This document shows positions 34,019-41,937 of a stretch of 64,000 nucleotides of DNA, in pieces. Position 1 is the first letter of the stretch, and every line of letters begins with the position of its first letter. Below the pieces are notes generated by a model, which did no database searches, was not told where the DNA came from, and worked only from the letters and a program-made list of their open reading frames with translations. The position numbers and the translations under genes are program-made. The stretch comes from RH-AL1 sp965198715 (lineage in GTDB: Bacteria; Pseudomonadota; Alphaproteobacteria; Rhizobiales; Beijerinckiaceae): assembly GCA_965198715.1 (NCBI GenBank), contig CBDAPV010000001.1:620001-684000 (forward strand), read 5' to 3'.

Positions 34019-34055
34019 CGATCGTGTTGCCTAACCTCGGGGGTGCACCGCTTCG

Positions 34056-35219
34056 ATGATTAACACGCTCGCCCTCAACCTTTTGGCCGACGTGATGAAA
34101 TGGGAAAACGAGGTCGCCACTAAGGAGTACGCTTGGCTGCGGCTCATCTCGTCCATGAAATATGACGGCTACTCCGATTTTAGCGCCGGCGTGCGGTTCC
34201 TAGAGAGCCTGGTTTCCTGGTTACGCCTTTTCGACGAAGCCGACCGAGCGACTGCCTATAGCTTCGTTAAGGAGCGGCTAGTCTACATTTCGGCGCTCGA
34301 AATGCAGCGATTAATTGAGACCTTCATCCCCGAGACGGTCATGCCGTACCTTCGTGGAGCCGTCGCCGGAGAGCTCGGCATCAAGCCCTACGAGGTATGG
34401 CGGACGATGGAAGGAGCCGCTGCGTTCAGGCGTCGCCTGCGCCGCTGCCTGTTTGTCGGTCTCAGCGACGGCAGCCGGATCGACGTGCTGCGCCGAGCCA
34501 ATGCGGGCCGCCTCTCGCAGGAGCAGGTCATCCCGATGATGAACGTTGACGACGAGAAGTGGAAGAGCCTTGCCGGCGACCTGAAGGACGAACACGGCGC
34601 GGACGCCTGCTTCGACGACGTCTACTTGATCGACGACTTCACAGCCTCGGGCACGACGTTCATCCGCTTCCCGGGAGGAAAGCCGAAGGGCAAGCTCCAC
34701 AAGTTTGAGAGGATCGTGCAGGACGCAAAGGCGCGGCTGAAAGAGCTCAAGGAGGATTTCCCACTCGCAGACGGCTACACGCTTCATATCCATCATTACA
34801 TATCGACAAGGCAGGCCCACGACGCCCTTGTCGAACGCATTACCGAGACGAACCAGAAACTCCAGAACAAAAGCTTCGGCAACGCGGTCATCACCGAGGG
34901 CATGCTTCTGCCGAGCGATCTGAGGCTTGCAACAATCGATAAGACCACTCGGAATGTGATGCTTACACACCCTAGCGACAGACCGATCGTGGACATGTGC
35001 GGCCGCTACTATGATGACGATCTATTTAAGCGGCTCGAGAAGCACTGCAGAGAGGCGGGCCAAAGCGACATGAAGTACGGCTATGCGGATTGCGCTCTGC
35101 CCCTGATCCTAGAGCACAACGCGCCAAACAATTCGATCCCGCTCCTGTGGGCGGAGACTGAAGGCAAGTTCGGCCGGCCGATGCGCCCGCTCTTCTTCCG
35201 CCGCGACAGGCACGGCTAA
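34056..35219 (+). CDS. Phosphoribosyltransferase-like protein (PRTase-CE type)
   Basis: A 387-residue protein. The PRPP-loop motif DVYLIDDFTASGTTFIRFPG (about 188-207) is the type I PRTase signature D-D-x-x-x-S-G-T-T. The C-terminus has YGYADCALPLILEHNAPNNS and IPLLWAETEG, a pattern I recall from PRTase-CE proteins, which were described computationally in conflict systems next to ATPases. It is the first gene of the operon, three bases before the ATPase start. No other PRTase specificity region is recognisable, so the acceptor is unknown. An HMM search would settle the family. Confidence 0.7.
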   Translation: MINTLALNLLADVMKWENEVATKEYAWLRLISSMKYDGYSDFSAGVRFLESLVSWLRLFDEADRATAYSFVKERLVYISALEMQRLIETFIPETVMPYLRGAVAGELGIKPYEVWRTMEGAAAFRRRLRRCLFVGLSDGSRIDVLRRANAGRLSQEQVIPMMNVDDEKWKSLAGDLKDEHGADACFDDVYLIDDFTASGTTFIRFPGGKPKGKLHKFERIVQDAKARLKELKEDFPLADGYTLHIHHYISTRQAHDALVERITETNQKLQNKSFGNAVITEGMLLPSDLRLATIDKTTRNVMLTHPSDRPIVDMCGRYYDDDLFKRLEKHCREAGQSDMKYGYADCALPLILEHNAPNNSIPLLWAETEGKFGRPMRPLFFRRDRHG

Positions 35220-35222
35220 ACC

Positions 35223-37133
35223 ATGGCAAATCCCTTCCTTCGCCGAGCGACCGAATACGTCCGCGATGATGAGTCTTTCCTGTCGATAGTAAGTCCCGCA
35301 CCGCTCACCACCTTCCTAGCCACGAGCCGGAACAGGGATGACATGTTCGAGGTGCCTGTCCGCATAATCGGCGCACCGGGAAGCGGCAAGACGATGCTCG
35401 CCACGCTGGCCGAGTTTCGCATGGTCGAGACGATCCTGAAGGACGAAACGAACCCGACCAACCGCACGCTGGCAGACGCGCTCGCACAGGCCGGCTTCCT
35501 GAAGAGCGGGAAGCCAAACGTCGCGGCCGTGCGGGTGCCAATGGAGTCCGAGTATCGAGATTTCTGGGAGCTCCCATACGAACCCAACGTCAAGACAAAG
35601 CTTGCCTTCTGGCTAGTCCAGGCACGCGCCATGCTCGGTTTGATCCGGAACCTTACGGCAAACAGGACGCGCAAGATTGAGGCGATCGAGTTCATCCCGC
35701 GTGCCAACTACGAAGCCCATTTAGAACAAATCGGCGGACTTTCTGCCATCGGCATTCGCGATCGTGCTTTGGCGGTTCAGCGCGCGATATATTCCGTCGG
35801 CGCCGGTCTTCGCGCACCCAAGCTGCAGGATTTGCCGCTCGACGCCACCGCGCCTTACGCGCCGTTCGACGCGATCAGCCGTATACGCATCGATTGGAAA
35901 GGCGAGAGCGTCGAGATGAGCCCGCTTGTTATGCTCGACGACGTGCATGCTCTCCACCACGATCAGCTCCAAGAAATGTTCGGTATGCTCTCGCATCGCG
36001 AGATGAAGTTCGGCCGCTGGATGATGATGCGGCTAGACGCACTCAGTCCCGGCGCGGTCATGCGTTCGACCGGCAGCCAGCCGACGCACAACCGCGCCAC
36101 AGGGCGCGACTTCATCGACATCCGTATGCAGGGCGAGAAGAAGGACGCCTCACGGCGCCAGTTTCGAACCATGGCCCGCGACATGGCCAAGCGGTACCTG
36201 CCGATGGTTGAAGGGCTGCGAAACCGGAACGCAACCGACATCGATCGCCTTGTCCCAAGCGAACCGCCGAAAATGACTTCCGGCCAGCTTAAGGAACTCG
36301 GTGGCCGCGTGACCAAGGACCAGGAACGTCTCAAGATCGGCCCGAACCGGCGGAAGGAGGTTGATGCCATCGTCGACGACTTCATCAAACGCACAAAGTC
36401 GTATGATGACGGATCGGAGGTGGCCCTCGCGATGAAGCGCATCCTGCTGCATCGCTATGCCGTTCGCATTGCCCGTTCGATGCCCTCGCTGTTCGAAGAG
36501 ACCGACCCGGATCCCAAGACACCTCTCAAGGCGGACTCCGACGTTGCCCACGGCGCTCGTCTGCATCTGCATCACGAATACGGCCGAGCTTTGCACTACG
36601 GAGTCGACGACATTTGTGACGCGAGCAATGAAAACGCCGAGATCTTCCTGCAATTCGCTGGTGCCCTCGTTGCCAATGTCGAAACGAGGGCGATCCGCAA
36701 CAATTCCCTCGCGCTGCCTGCGCGCGATCAGCAGTTGATTCTAATCGACAAGGCCAAGTCGATAATGGATGCGTGGGCCTTCCCTCACGCGCAGCGCGTT
36801 AGAAAGATGGTCGACGCCATCGGAAACGACTGCCGGACCGAATCCCTTCTGCCGAACGCTCCCCTCGGGGCGGGTGCCAACGCGATCGCCATTCTTGAGG
36901 AGGAGTTGGAGGACCTGTCCTTCGATGATCAACTCGGGTCCGTCCTGAAGTACGCCATTGCAAACGGCGCCATTACGATCGAGCGCAACTACGGACAGGG
37001 TGGCAAGCTGTGGGCTCTTATCGAGCTCAGCGGCACGGTCAGCCTCGTTTACGGGCTGACCTTTAACAAAGGCGGCTTTCTTCCACAGAAGATTGACTAT
37101 CTGCGCAGAGTCGCCGGCTTAGCCAATGCGTAA
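35223..37133 (+). CDS. P-loop ATPase (ORC/CDC6- or STAND-like AAA-type)
   Basis: A 636-residue cytosolic protein. Walker A is VRIIGAPGSGKTMLATLAEF (about 46-65) and Walker B is MSPLVMLDDVHALHHDQLQE (about 234-253), with an acidic D-D-V-H variant. A long helical region follows, and the C-terminus (about 570-636: ITIERNYGQGGKLWALIELS) looks like a winged-helix module. Gene order PRTase then ATPase matches published predicted conflict pairs. Likely role: an NTP-dependent sensor or switch controlling the PRTase-like effector; this is inference. Confidence 0.72.
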   Translation: MANPFLRRATEYVRDDESFLSIVSPAPLTTFLATSRNRDDMFEVPVRIIGAPGSGKTMLATLAEFRMVETILKDETNPTNRTLADALAQAGFLKSGKPNVAAVRVPMESEYRDFWELPYEPNVKTKLAFWLVQARAMLGLIRNLTANRTRKIEAIEFIPRANYEAHLEQIGGLSAIGIRDRALAVQRAIYSVGAGLRAPKLQDLPLDATAPYAPFDAISRIRIDWKGESVEMSPLVMLDDVHALHHDQLQEMFGMLSHREMKFGRWMMMRLDALSPGAVMRSTGSQPTHNRATGRDFIDIRMQGEKKDASRRQFRTMARDMAKRYLPMVEGLRNRNATDIDRLVPSEPPKMTSGQLKELGGRVTKDQERLKIGPNRRKEVDAIVDDFIKRTKSYDDGSEVALAMKRILLHRYAVRIARSMPSLFEETDPDPKTPLKADSDVAHGARLHLHHEYGRALHYGVDDICDASNENAEIFLQFAGALVANVETRAIRNNSLALPARDQQLILIDKAKSIMDAWAFPHAQRVRKMVDAIGNDCRTESLLPNAPLGAGANAIAILEEELEDLSFDDQLGSVLKYAIANGAITIERNYGQGGKLWALIELSGTVSLVYGLTFNKGGFLPQKIDYLRRVAGLANA

Positions 37134-38223
37134 ACATTGGGAGAACTGTATCGCGCATTTTGACAATGCGGTCGATGCGTTCGTCGCCGACTATTTCGCC
37201 GACTCGACGCGTCGTGCCCTGCTTGTCGCCGCTGCCGGCTTCGATCCCCGGTCTCGGCGCATCTCGCAGATGCTCGCCGGCACGCTCGGCCACCGACTGT
37301 CGGCCGTCTTCATCCGCGAGGAGCGACTGGGCGCCTCCGATGTACTTATAGAACAGGCCGACGAGAATGAGGCCGCCCTCAAGGCGATCGTGCCTGACTG
37401 CACCATCTTCAAGGTCGATGTGTTCGCGGACGACGGAGCGCCGGTCGGTGGCTCCCGCATCGTTTCGCTGCTCGGTCAGCACTCCGTTGCTGACGAGGTG
37501 ACCGACGTCATTCTGGACCTGAGCGCCCTCTCCATCGGAATCGGTTTTCCCGCGGCGCGAATGCTGCTCGAGGATTGCGAGGCGGCCAGCAACCGCGCCT
37601 TCCACCTCATGATCGTTTCAAACCCCGAGATGGACGACAGGATCTCGAGCATTCCTTCTAGTCGGCCGGGATCGGCCAAGGGCTTTTCCCCGCTTGTCGA
37701 AGCCGAAGGTCAGGGACTGGCGCAGGTCTGGATTCCTCAGCTCGCCCGCGGCCGCGCTCAGGCGCTGACGAAGATCGGCGCAGAGATCCAACGCCGATAT
37801 AAAATATGCCCCCTGCTTCCCTTCCCGGCACGTAATCCGCGCCGCGCTGACGATCTGCTCGCCGAATACCACACCGAACTCGTCAACGAGTGGGAGGTCG
37901 ACCCGCGGGATGTGGTCTACGCCTCTGAGCGAAACCCGCTAGATTGCTATCGTACGCTCTCCACGCTCAAGACCCGCTTCGACCGTACCATGAAGGGCAC
38001 CTACGAGCCGCGCATGGTACTCTCCCCAGTCGGCAGCAAGGTTCTCGCGGCCGGCGCTCTAATGGCCGCCATCGAGCACGGCATGGCGGTGCAGTATCTG
38101 GAGACCGAGAGCTACCAGTTCGACGATCCCCTAAATCTCGACGATCTGCCTGATATGACCGTTCATCTGATCCTCTCCGGGCCGCTCTACGCCAGCTACG
38201 ACGAAACGGCGCTGCAAGAATGA
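37126..38223 (+). CDS. Uncharacterised Rossmann-like protein of the PRTase operon
   Basis: A 365-residue protein overlapping the ATPase gene by eight bases and the next gene by four (ATGA), so it is surely translated with them. The N-terminal half alternates strand and helix (RRALLVAAAGFDPRSRRISQ, HRLSAVFIREERLG, VTDVILDLSALSIGIGFPAA). A later LSPVGSKVLAAGALMAAIEH looks like another nucleotide-type loop. No family is recognised. It may be the operon's sensor or a third enzymatic subunit. Confidence 0.65.
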   Translation: MRKHWENCIAHFDNAVDAFVADYFADSTRRALLVAAAGFDPRSRRISQMLAGTLGHRLSAVFIREERLGASDVLIEQADENEAALKAIVPDCTIFKVDVFADDGAPVGGSRIVSLLGQHSVADEVTDVILDLSALSIGIGFPAARMLLEDCEAASNRAFHLMIVSNPEMDDRISSIPSSRPGSAKGFSPLVEAEGQGLAQVWIPQLARGRAQALTKIGAEIQRRYKICPLLPFPARNPRRADDLLAEYHTELVNEWEVDPRDVVYASERNPLDCYRTLSTLKTRFDRTMKGTYEPRMVLSPVGSKVLAAGALMAAIEHGMAVQYLETESYQFDDPLNLDDLPDMTVHLILSGPLYASYDETALQE

Positions 38224-40157
38224 CGACCCCGGTTTTCAGCGCGAAGCTGGATGCAATACCTGTCACCCTCGACCTTTTCCGCGAATATGATGCGGGTGTC
38301 CTCGCCGACGGGATCGCGGAAGGTGCTCGTCGCCACGCGTTGGCAATTGGTTCTGGTGGATCGGCGATCGCCGCAGAATATCTCGCGCGCTGCCGCGACA
38401 CGCTCGGCCTAGGCCCGACAACCGTGCAGACGCCGTTGCACGCCGTAGTCGATCATCACGATCTTACCGAAAGCGACGTCTGGCTGTTCAGCGCGGGCGG
38501 AGACAATCCCGACGCTGCCGCAGCCTCTCGGGCTGCATTAGATCGCAAGGCGCGAAGGCTGCACCTAGTCACCCGCAATCCGCATGGGTCGGCCGCCGGC
38601 ATCGTCAAACGAGGAGGCGGTACCGTGCATGTCGTACCGGTCGCGAACCCTAAGGATGGTTATCTCGCGACCCATTCCCTCCTCTCGTCCGTCATCGCCA
38701 TCCTCCTTGCCTGCGATGTGGTCTCGAAGGAACCGCGGAGCATGGCGCAGCTGCTCGATGCTCTAGCCTCGGGCCTTGCCGATATGCGCGCCCCATCGAT
38801 CCGAGCATCTCGCGTCTCCGACTTCAAGACACTAAGGCCGAGCGACACGGTGATCGTCACCGGCGATCCACTTCTCAAGCCAACGTCCGTGCTGCTCGAC
38901 ACATCAATCTGGGAGGCGTCGCTCTGCCACGTGCAAACCACCGACTTTCGTAACCTGGCGCATGGCCGTCACGGCTGGCTGCACCATCGCGTTAACGACA
39001 CACTGATCCTCGCGCTCACCGGAACCAATACTCGTGCGACGTGGGGTGCGATCGAGGCTCTCCTACCCGCTTCACTCCGCTACCTGACGATCGATCAGGA
39101 ATGCTGCGGTCGCCTAGACAATGCACTTTCCATAATCGACGGGCTTGGCATCATCGAGGCTATGGGGACCGTCATTGGGATTGACCCGGGGAAGCCGGGA
39201 ATCGGCGAATTCGGGCGGTCGATCTACGATGACCGCTCACTGGCCGATCTCGCCGAGGCGATGCCGCCGCACGTGCGGCACAAGCGTGCTGCGATCGCAA
39301 GGTCGGACGCCCATGATCCCGCGGATGACTCCCTTTCCCTGATCGGACGCGATCGCCTTGAGGATCTCGCCAAGGCGGCGATTGGTGGCGCTGTCTTCGA
39401 TTACGACGGCACCATCGTGACCACCGCTGGTCGCTGGTCGGTGCCCGATCAGGAGATCGTCAACGAATTGGTGAGATTGCACCGCATGGGCTTGAAGATC
39501 GGCTTCGCGACTGGGCGGGGCGGATCCGCGGGCGAGGATCTACGAAAAGTCTTACCGGCCGACATGCTGCCGTCGATAGTGATCGGCTACTACAACGGTG
39601 GTCACCTCCGCACCGCGGATGTCGACATCGACCGCGATCACCCAGCGGCGGATCTGGCGATTATGGAACTAGCGACTTGGCTTCACGGCCGTGGCGATCT
39701 CTTTTTTCATCATGATTTTAAGCATCGCCAAGTCCAGATCACGGTCGAGATGGACAAGCTACGCCATCCGTTTCGGTTTCCGGTCGATCTCGAGAGCTGC
39801 GCACCGTTCTCAGACGGCCGGGTTCGCGTCATGGGATCGGGTCACAGCTACGACATCGTCCCCACGGCTTCGTGCAAGCTGATCGTCGTCGACGCCATCA
39901 AGGCCGCATTGCCTATTGGAGTTGAGGTGCTTTGCTTCGGCGACAGTGGCTCGCGACCGGGCAACGATCACGCGCTTCTATCCCATCGTTTTGGTATCAG
40001 CGTTGGTGACGTCTGCGGAAGGACGAACGGGTGCTGGTCGCTGTTCGGCGCCGATCCAGTGGGGCCGGAAGCCCTTCTCAGAATCTTACGCGCTCTGTCA
40101 CCTTTGGATAACGGAAGAATTCGGCTTGATGTCGCATCGCTTGGTCTCGACAGATGA
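38220..40157 (+). CDS. Fusion of SIS sugar-isomerase domains and HAD phosphatase
   Basis: A 645-residue protein. Residues about 25-340 resemble a tandem SIS region (ALAIGSGGSAIAAEYLAR, ESDVWLFSAGGDNPDAAAA, TVIVTGDPLLKPTSVL), as in GlmS/AgaS-like isomerases. Residues about 390-640 form a HAD phosphatase: motif I AVFDYDGTIVTTAG, motif II GFATGRGGSAGED, a motif III lysine (TASCKLIVVDAI) and motif IV CFGDSGSRPGNDHALL. Substrates are probably sugar phosphates that are isomerised and dephosphorylated in one chain. The fusion is unusual and argues for a dedicated small-molecule pathway within the operon. Confidence 0.8.
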   Translation: MTTPVFSAKLDAIPVTLDLFREYDAGVLADGIAEGARRHALAIGSGGSAIAAEYLARCRDTLGLGPTTVQTPLHAVVDHHDLTESDVWLFSAGGDNPDAAAASRAALDRKARRLHLVTRNPHGSAAGIVKRGGGTVHVVPVANPKDGYLATHSLLSSVIAILLACDVVSKEPRSMAQLLDALASGLADMRAPSIRASRVSDFKTLRPSDTVIVTGDPLLKPTSVLLDTSIWEASLCHVQTTDFRNLAHGRHGWLHHRVNDTLILALTGTNTRATWGAIEALLPASLRYLTIDQECCGRLDNALSIIDGLGIIEAMGTVIGIDPGKPGIGEFGRSIYDDRSLADLAEAMPPHVRHKRAAIARSDAHDPADDSLSLIGRDRLEDLAKAAIGGAVFDYDGTIVTTAGRWSVPDQEIVNELVRLHRMGLKIGFATGRGGSAGEDLRKVLPADMLPSIVIGYYNGGHLRTADVDIDRDHPAADLAIMELATWLHGRGDLFFHHDFKHRQVQITVEMDKLRHPFRFPVDLESCAPFSDGRVRVMGSGHSYDIVPTASCKLIVVDAIKAALPIGVEVLCFGDSGSRPGNDHALLSHRFGISVGDVCGRTNGCWSLFGADPVGPEALLRILRALSPLDNGRIRLDVASLGLDR

Positions 40158-40175
40158 TAAAAAGGAGCACATGAG

Positions 40176-41309
40176 GTGAACATGCATAACGCCAGCTTCC
40201 GCTACGACCATCGTGTCGATGTAGCCGGCACTGGCTTCGCCGTGCTCGACCGAGTGTATGCCGATGGCAGTCTCGCCGATGAGGCACTCGGCGGCTCTTG
40301 CGGGAACGTACTGGTCTCCCTGGCAATGCTCCGTCGCAATGTCGCGCCGATTTTGGCGTTGGGTGACGACGATGCCGGCGGCCGGTTGATCGATGAGTTC
40401 GTTCAGGCTGGAGCGACCATCCAATATATCACTCGACGCAATGATCTGCGCTCACCCGTGCTGGCACAGGAGCTGAACACGGCGTTAGGTCAACACCAAT
40501 TTAGCTTCGTATGCCCGGAGACGAGCGAAGAGCTTCCGCGATACCAGCCGATCGGCGAGATCGAATTGGCGTCTGCCTTGTCGATACTCACGCACTGCAC
40601 CGTTTTCTATACCGACCGCTTGTCCAACAGCATCGTTCAGGCGATGAGAACTGCTGGAAAGGCGGGCGCCGTTATCTTCTTTGAGCCGTCAGACATCGAA
40701 GAAGGCGAACTCTTTAATGAGGCGTTGCAGCTTGCGACCATCCTTAAATATTCGGAGGATCGGTTGAGTGATCGTCTAGCCGAACGGTTGATCGATTGCG
40801 TCAGCATAGTCACCCACGGAGCAGCCGGTCTCGAGGTTCGTGACGGTCGTGAGACCATCTGGTTTGAGGCCATCAACGCGCCGCAAGTTCTGGATACCTG
40901 CGGGTCGGGCGACATGGTGAGCGTTGGCATAATAGACTGGATACTCGCCAACAACTTCGGCACGACCTGCCTTCAGGCGATTGACCTAATCGAAGGCATC
41001 GTTGCGGGTCAGCGCCTCGCGGCAGAGAATTGCGCCTACGCGGGCGCACGTGGACTCTTCAAGCAGCGGGGCGCCAGTTATGTCCGTAAGATCCTGGACA
41101 TTCGTTCGTCGAGTATCTATCGGCGATCACTCCGCAGCCAACAGATAGATCTCGGTGTCCTCGACGTGATCGCGCAGGTCCGCTCGGAGCTCCATCAGCA
41201 GGACGCCAAGCATGTTGCGGCCGTTGCCGTTGACCTCTCCCCAGAGTCGGTTGACCTCATTGTTGATGGTTGCGGTCTCTACGAGCCTTGCGTCTCCCGT
41301 CGACAATAG
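40176..41309 (+). CDS. PfkB-family carbohydrate/nucleoside kinase
   Basis: A 377-residue protein with PfkB signature one (EALGGSCGNVLVSLAMLRRN, about residue 36) and signature two (VLDTCGSGDMVSVGIID, about 242), which contains the catalytic aspartate and anion hole. The start is GTG 40176 or ATG 40182, the latter preceded by AGGTGA. A two-codon mini-ORF (ATG AGG TGA, 40171-40179) with its own GGAG overlaps the start. The last 60 or so residues lie antisense to the NADAR gene and do not look like kinase sequence. Probably phosphorylates the sugar or nucleoside handled by the SIS-HAD protein. Confidence 0.82.
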   Translation: MNMHNASFRYDHRVDVAGTGFAVLDRVYADGSLADEALGGSCGNVLVSLAMLRRNVAPILALGDDDAGGRLIDEFVQAGATIQYITRRNDLRSPVLAQELNTALGQHQFSFVCPETSEELPRYQPIGEIELASALSILTHCTVFYTDRLSNSIVQAMRTAGKAGAVIFFEPSDIEEGELFNEALQLATILKYSEDRLSDRLAERLIDCVSIVTHGAAGLEVRDGRETIWFEAINAPQVLDTCGSGDMVSVGIIDWILANNFGTTCLQAIDLIEGIVAGQRLAAENCAYAGARGLFKQRGASYVRKILDIRSSSIYRRSLRSQQIDLGVLDVIAQVRSELHQQDAKHVAAVAVDLSPESVDLIVDGCGLYEPCVSRRQ

Positions 41310-41618
41310 CAGCTCGGTAAGATCGGGATGCTGGGTAAACTTGGCCCAGAGAACAGCCCGCATGCGATCGAATTTCGTCTTCGACCAGCCTGGGGCGACG
41401 TCCCAATAATAGAGGCCATGAGCGGCCATTGCGAGGAGTGCCGGTGACGGCGACTCCATGAGCCACCTTCGTACCGCCGGCTTGCGCGCCTTACCCGCTT
41501 GATACGCGTGCTCGCTGGTTGCGAACACCTCGCCCTCGAAGACGAGGTCACGACGGTACAGGTTGCTAAACGCTCCGAACGGCTTTCCGCTTGCCCGGTA
41601 AAAGCGGATCTCATCCAT
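41127..41618 (-). CDS. NADAR-family protein (ADP-ribose / N-glycoside hydrolase fold)
   Basis: A 163-residue protein from ATG 41618 (MDEIRFYRASGKPFGAFSNL) with GAGGAC eight bases upstream; a longer frame from 41678 exists. NADAR (YbiA-like) landmarks are complete: FGAFSNLYRRD, FATSEHAYQAGKARKP, FDRMRAVLWAKFTQHPDL, STGDARLVETA, RLWGEV-N-GNGRNMLGVLLMELR. Family members hydrolyse N-glycosidic bonds in riboflavin intermediates or ADP-ribosyl-guanine adducts. It is transcribed toward the PRTase operon and overlaps the kinase gene's end by 183 bp. A detoxifying or antitoxin partner for the operon is plausible. Confidence 0.88.
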   Translation of the reverse strand: MDEIRFYRASGKPFGAFSNLYRRDLVFEGEVFATSEHAYQAGKARKPAVRRWLMESPSPALLAMAAHGLYYWDVAPGWSKTKFDRMRAVLWAKFTQHPDLTELLLSTGDARLVETATINNEVNRLWGEVNGNGRNMLGVLLMELRADLRDHVEDTEIYLLAAE

Positions 41619-41937
41619 TTTTCGTCCTCGTACTTGCGTATTCAATGGCTTGTTAAGCGTTATTATGCTACTATGCAAGAAATAAAGCGACTTGCAGCCT
41701 GGTGTGTAAAAGGAAGATTGTCTTGGGACGATGCTGATGTGGATAGATCGTCTGATGTTGGTTTACGTCGTACTGGGCGTTTCGCGCCCGCATTTACAAG
41801 CTGCAGCTGCCTTCTCACAAAAGCATTCTTCGTTGTAGCTCCCAATCACATGGAAACGGCTGCAATAGGGCTATTGCTTCGACGCCTTCCTGCTGCCTTC
41901 CTATGACGATAGCTTCAACGATGTCCGGCGCCACTAA

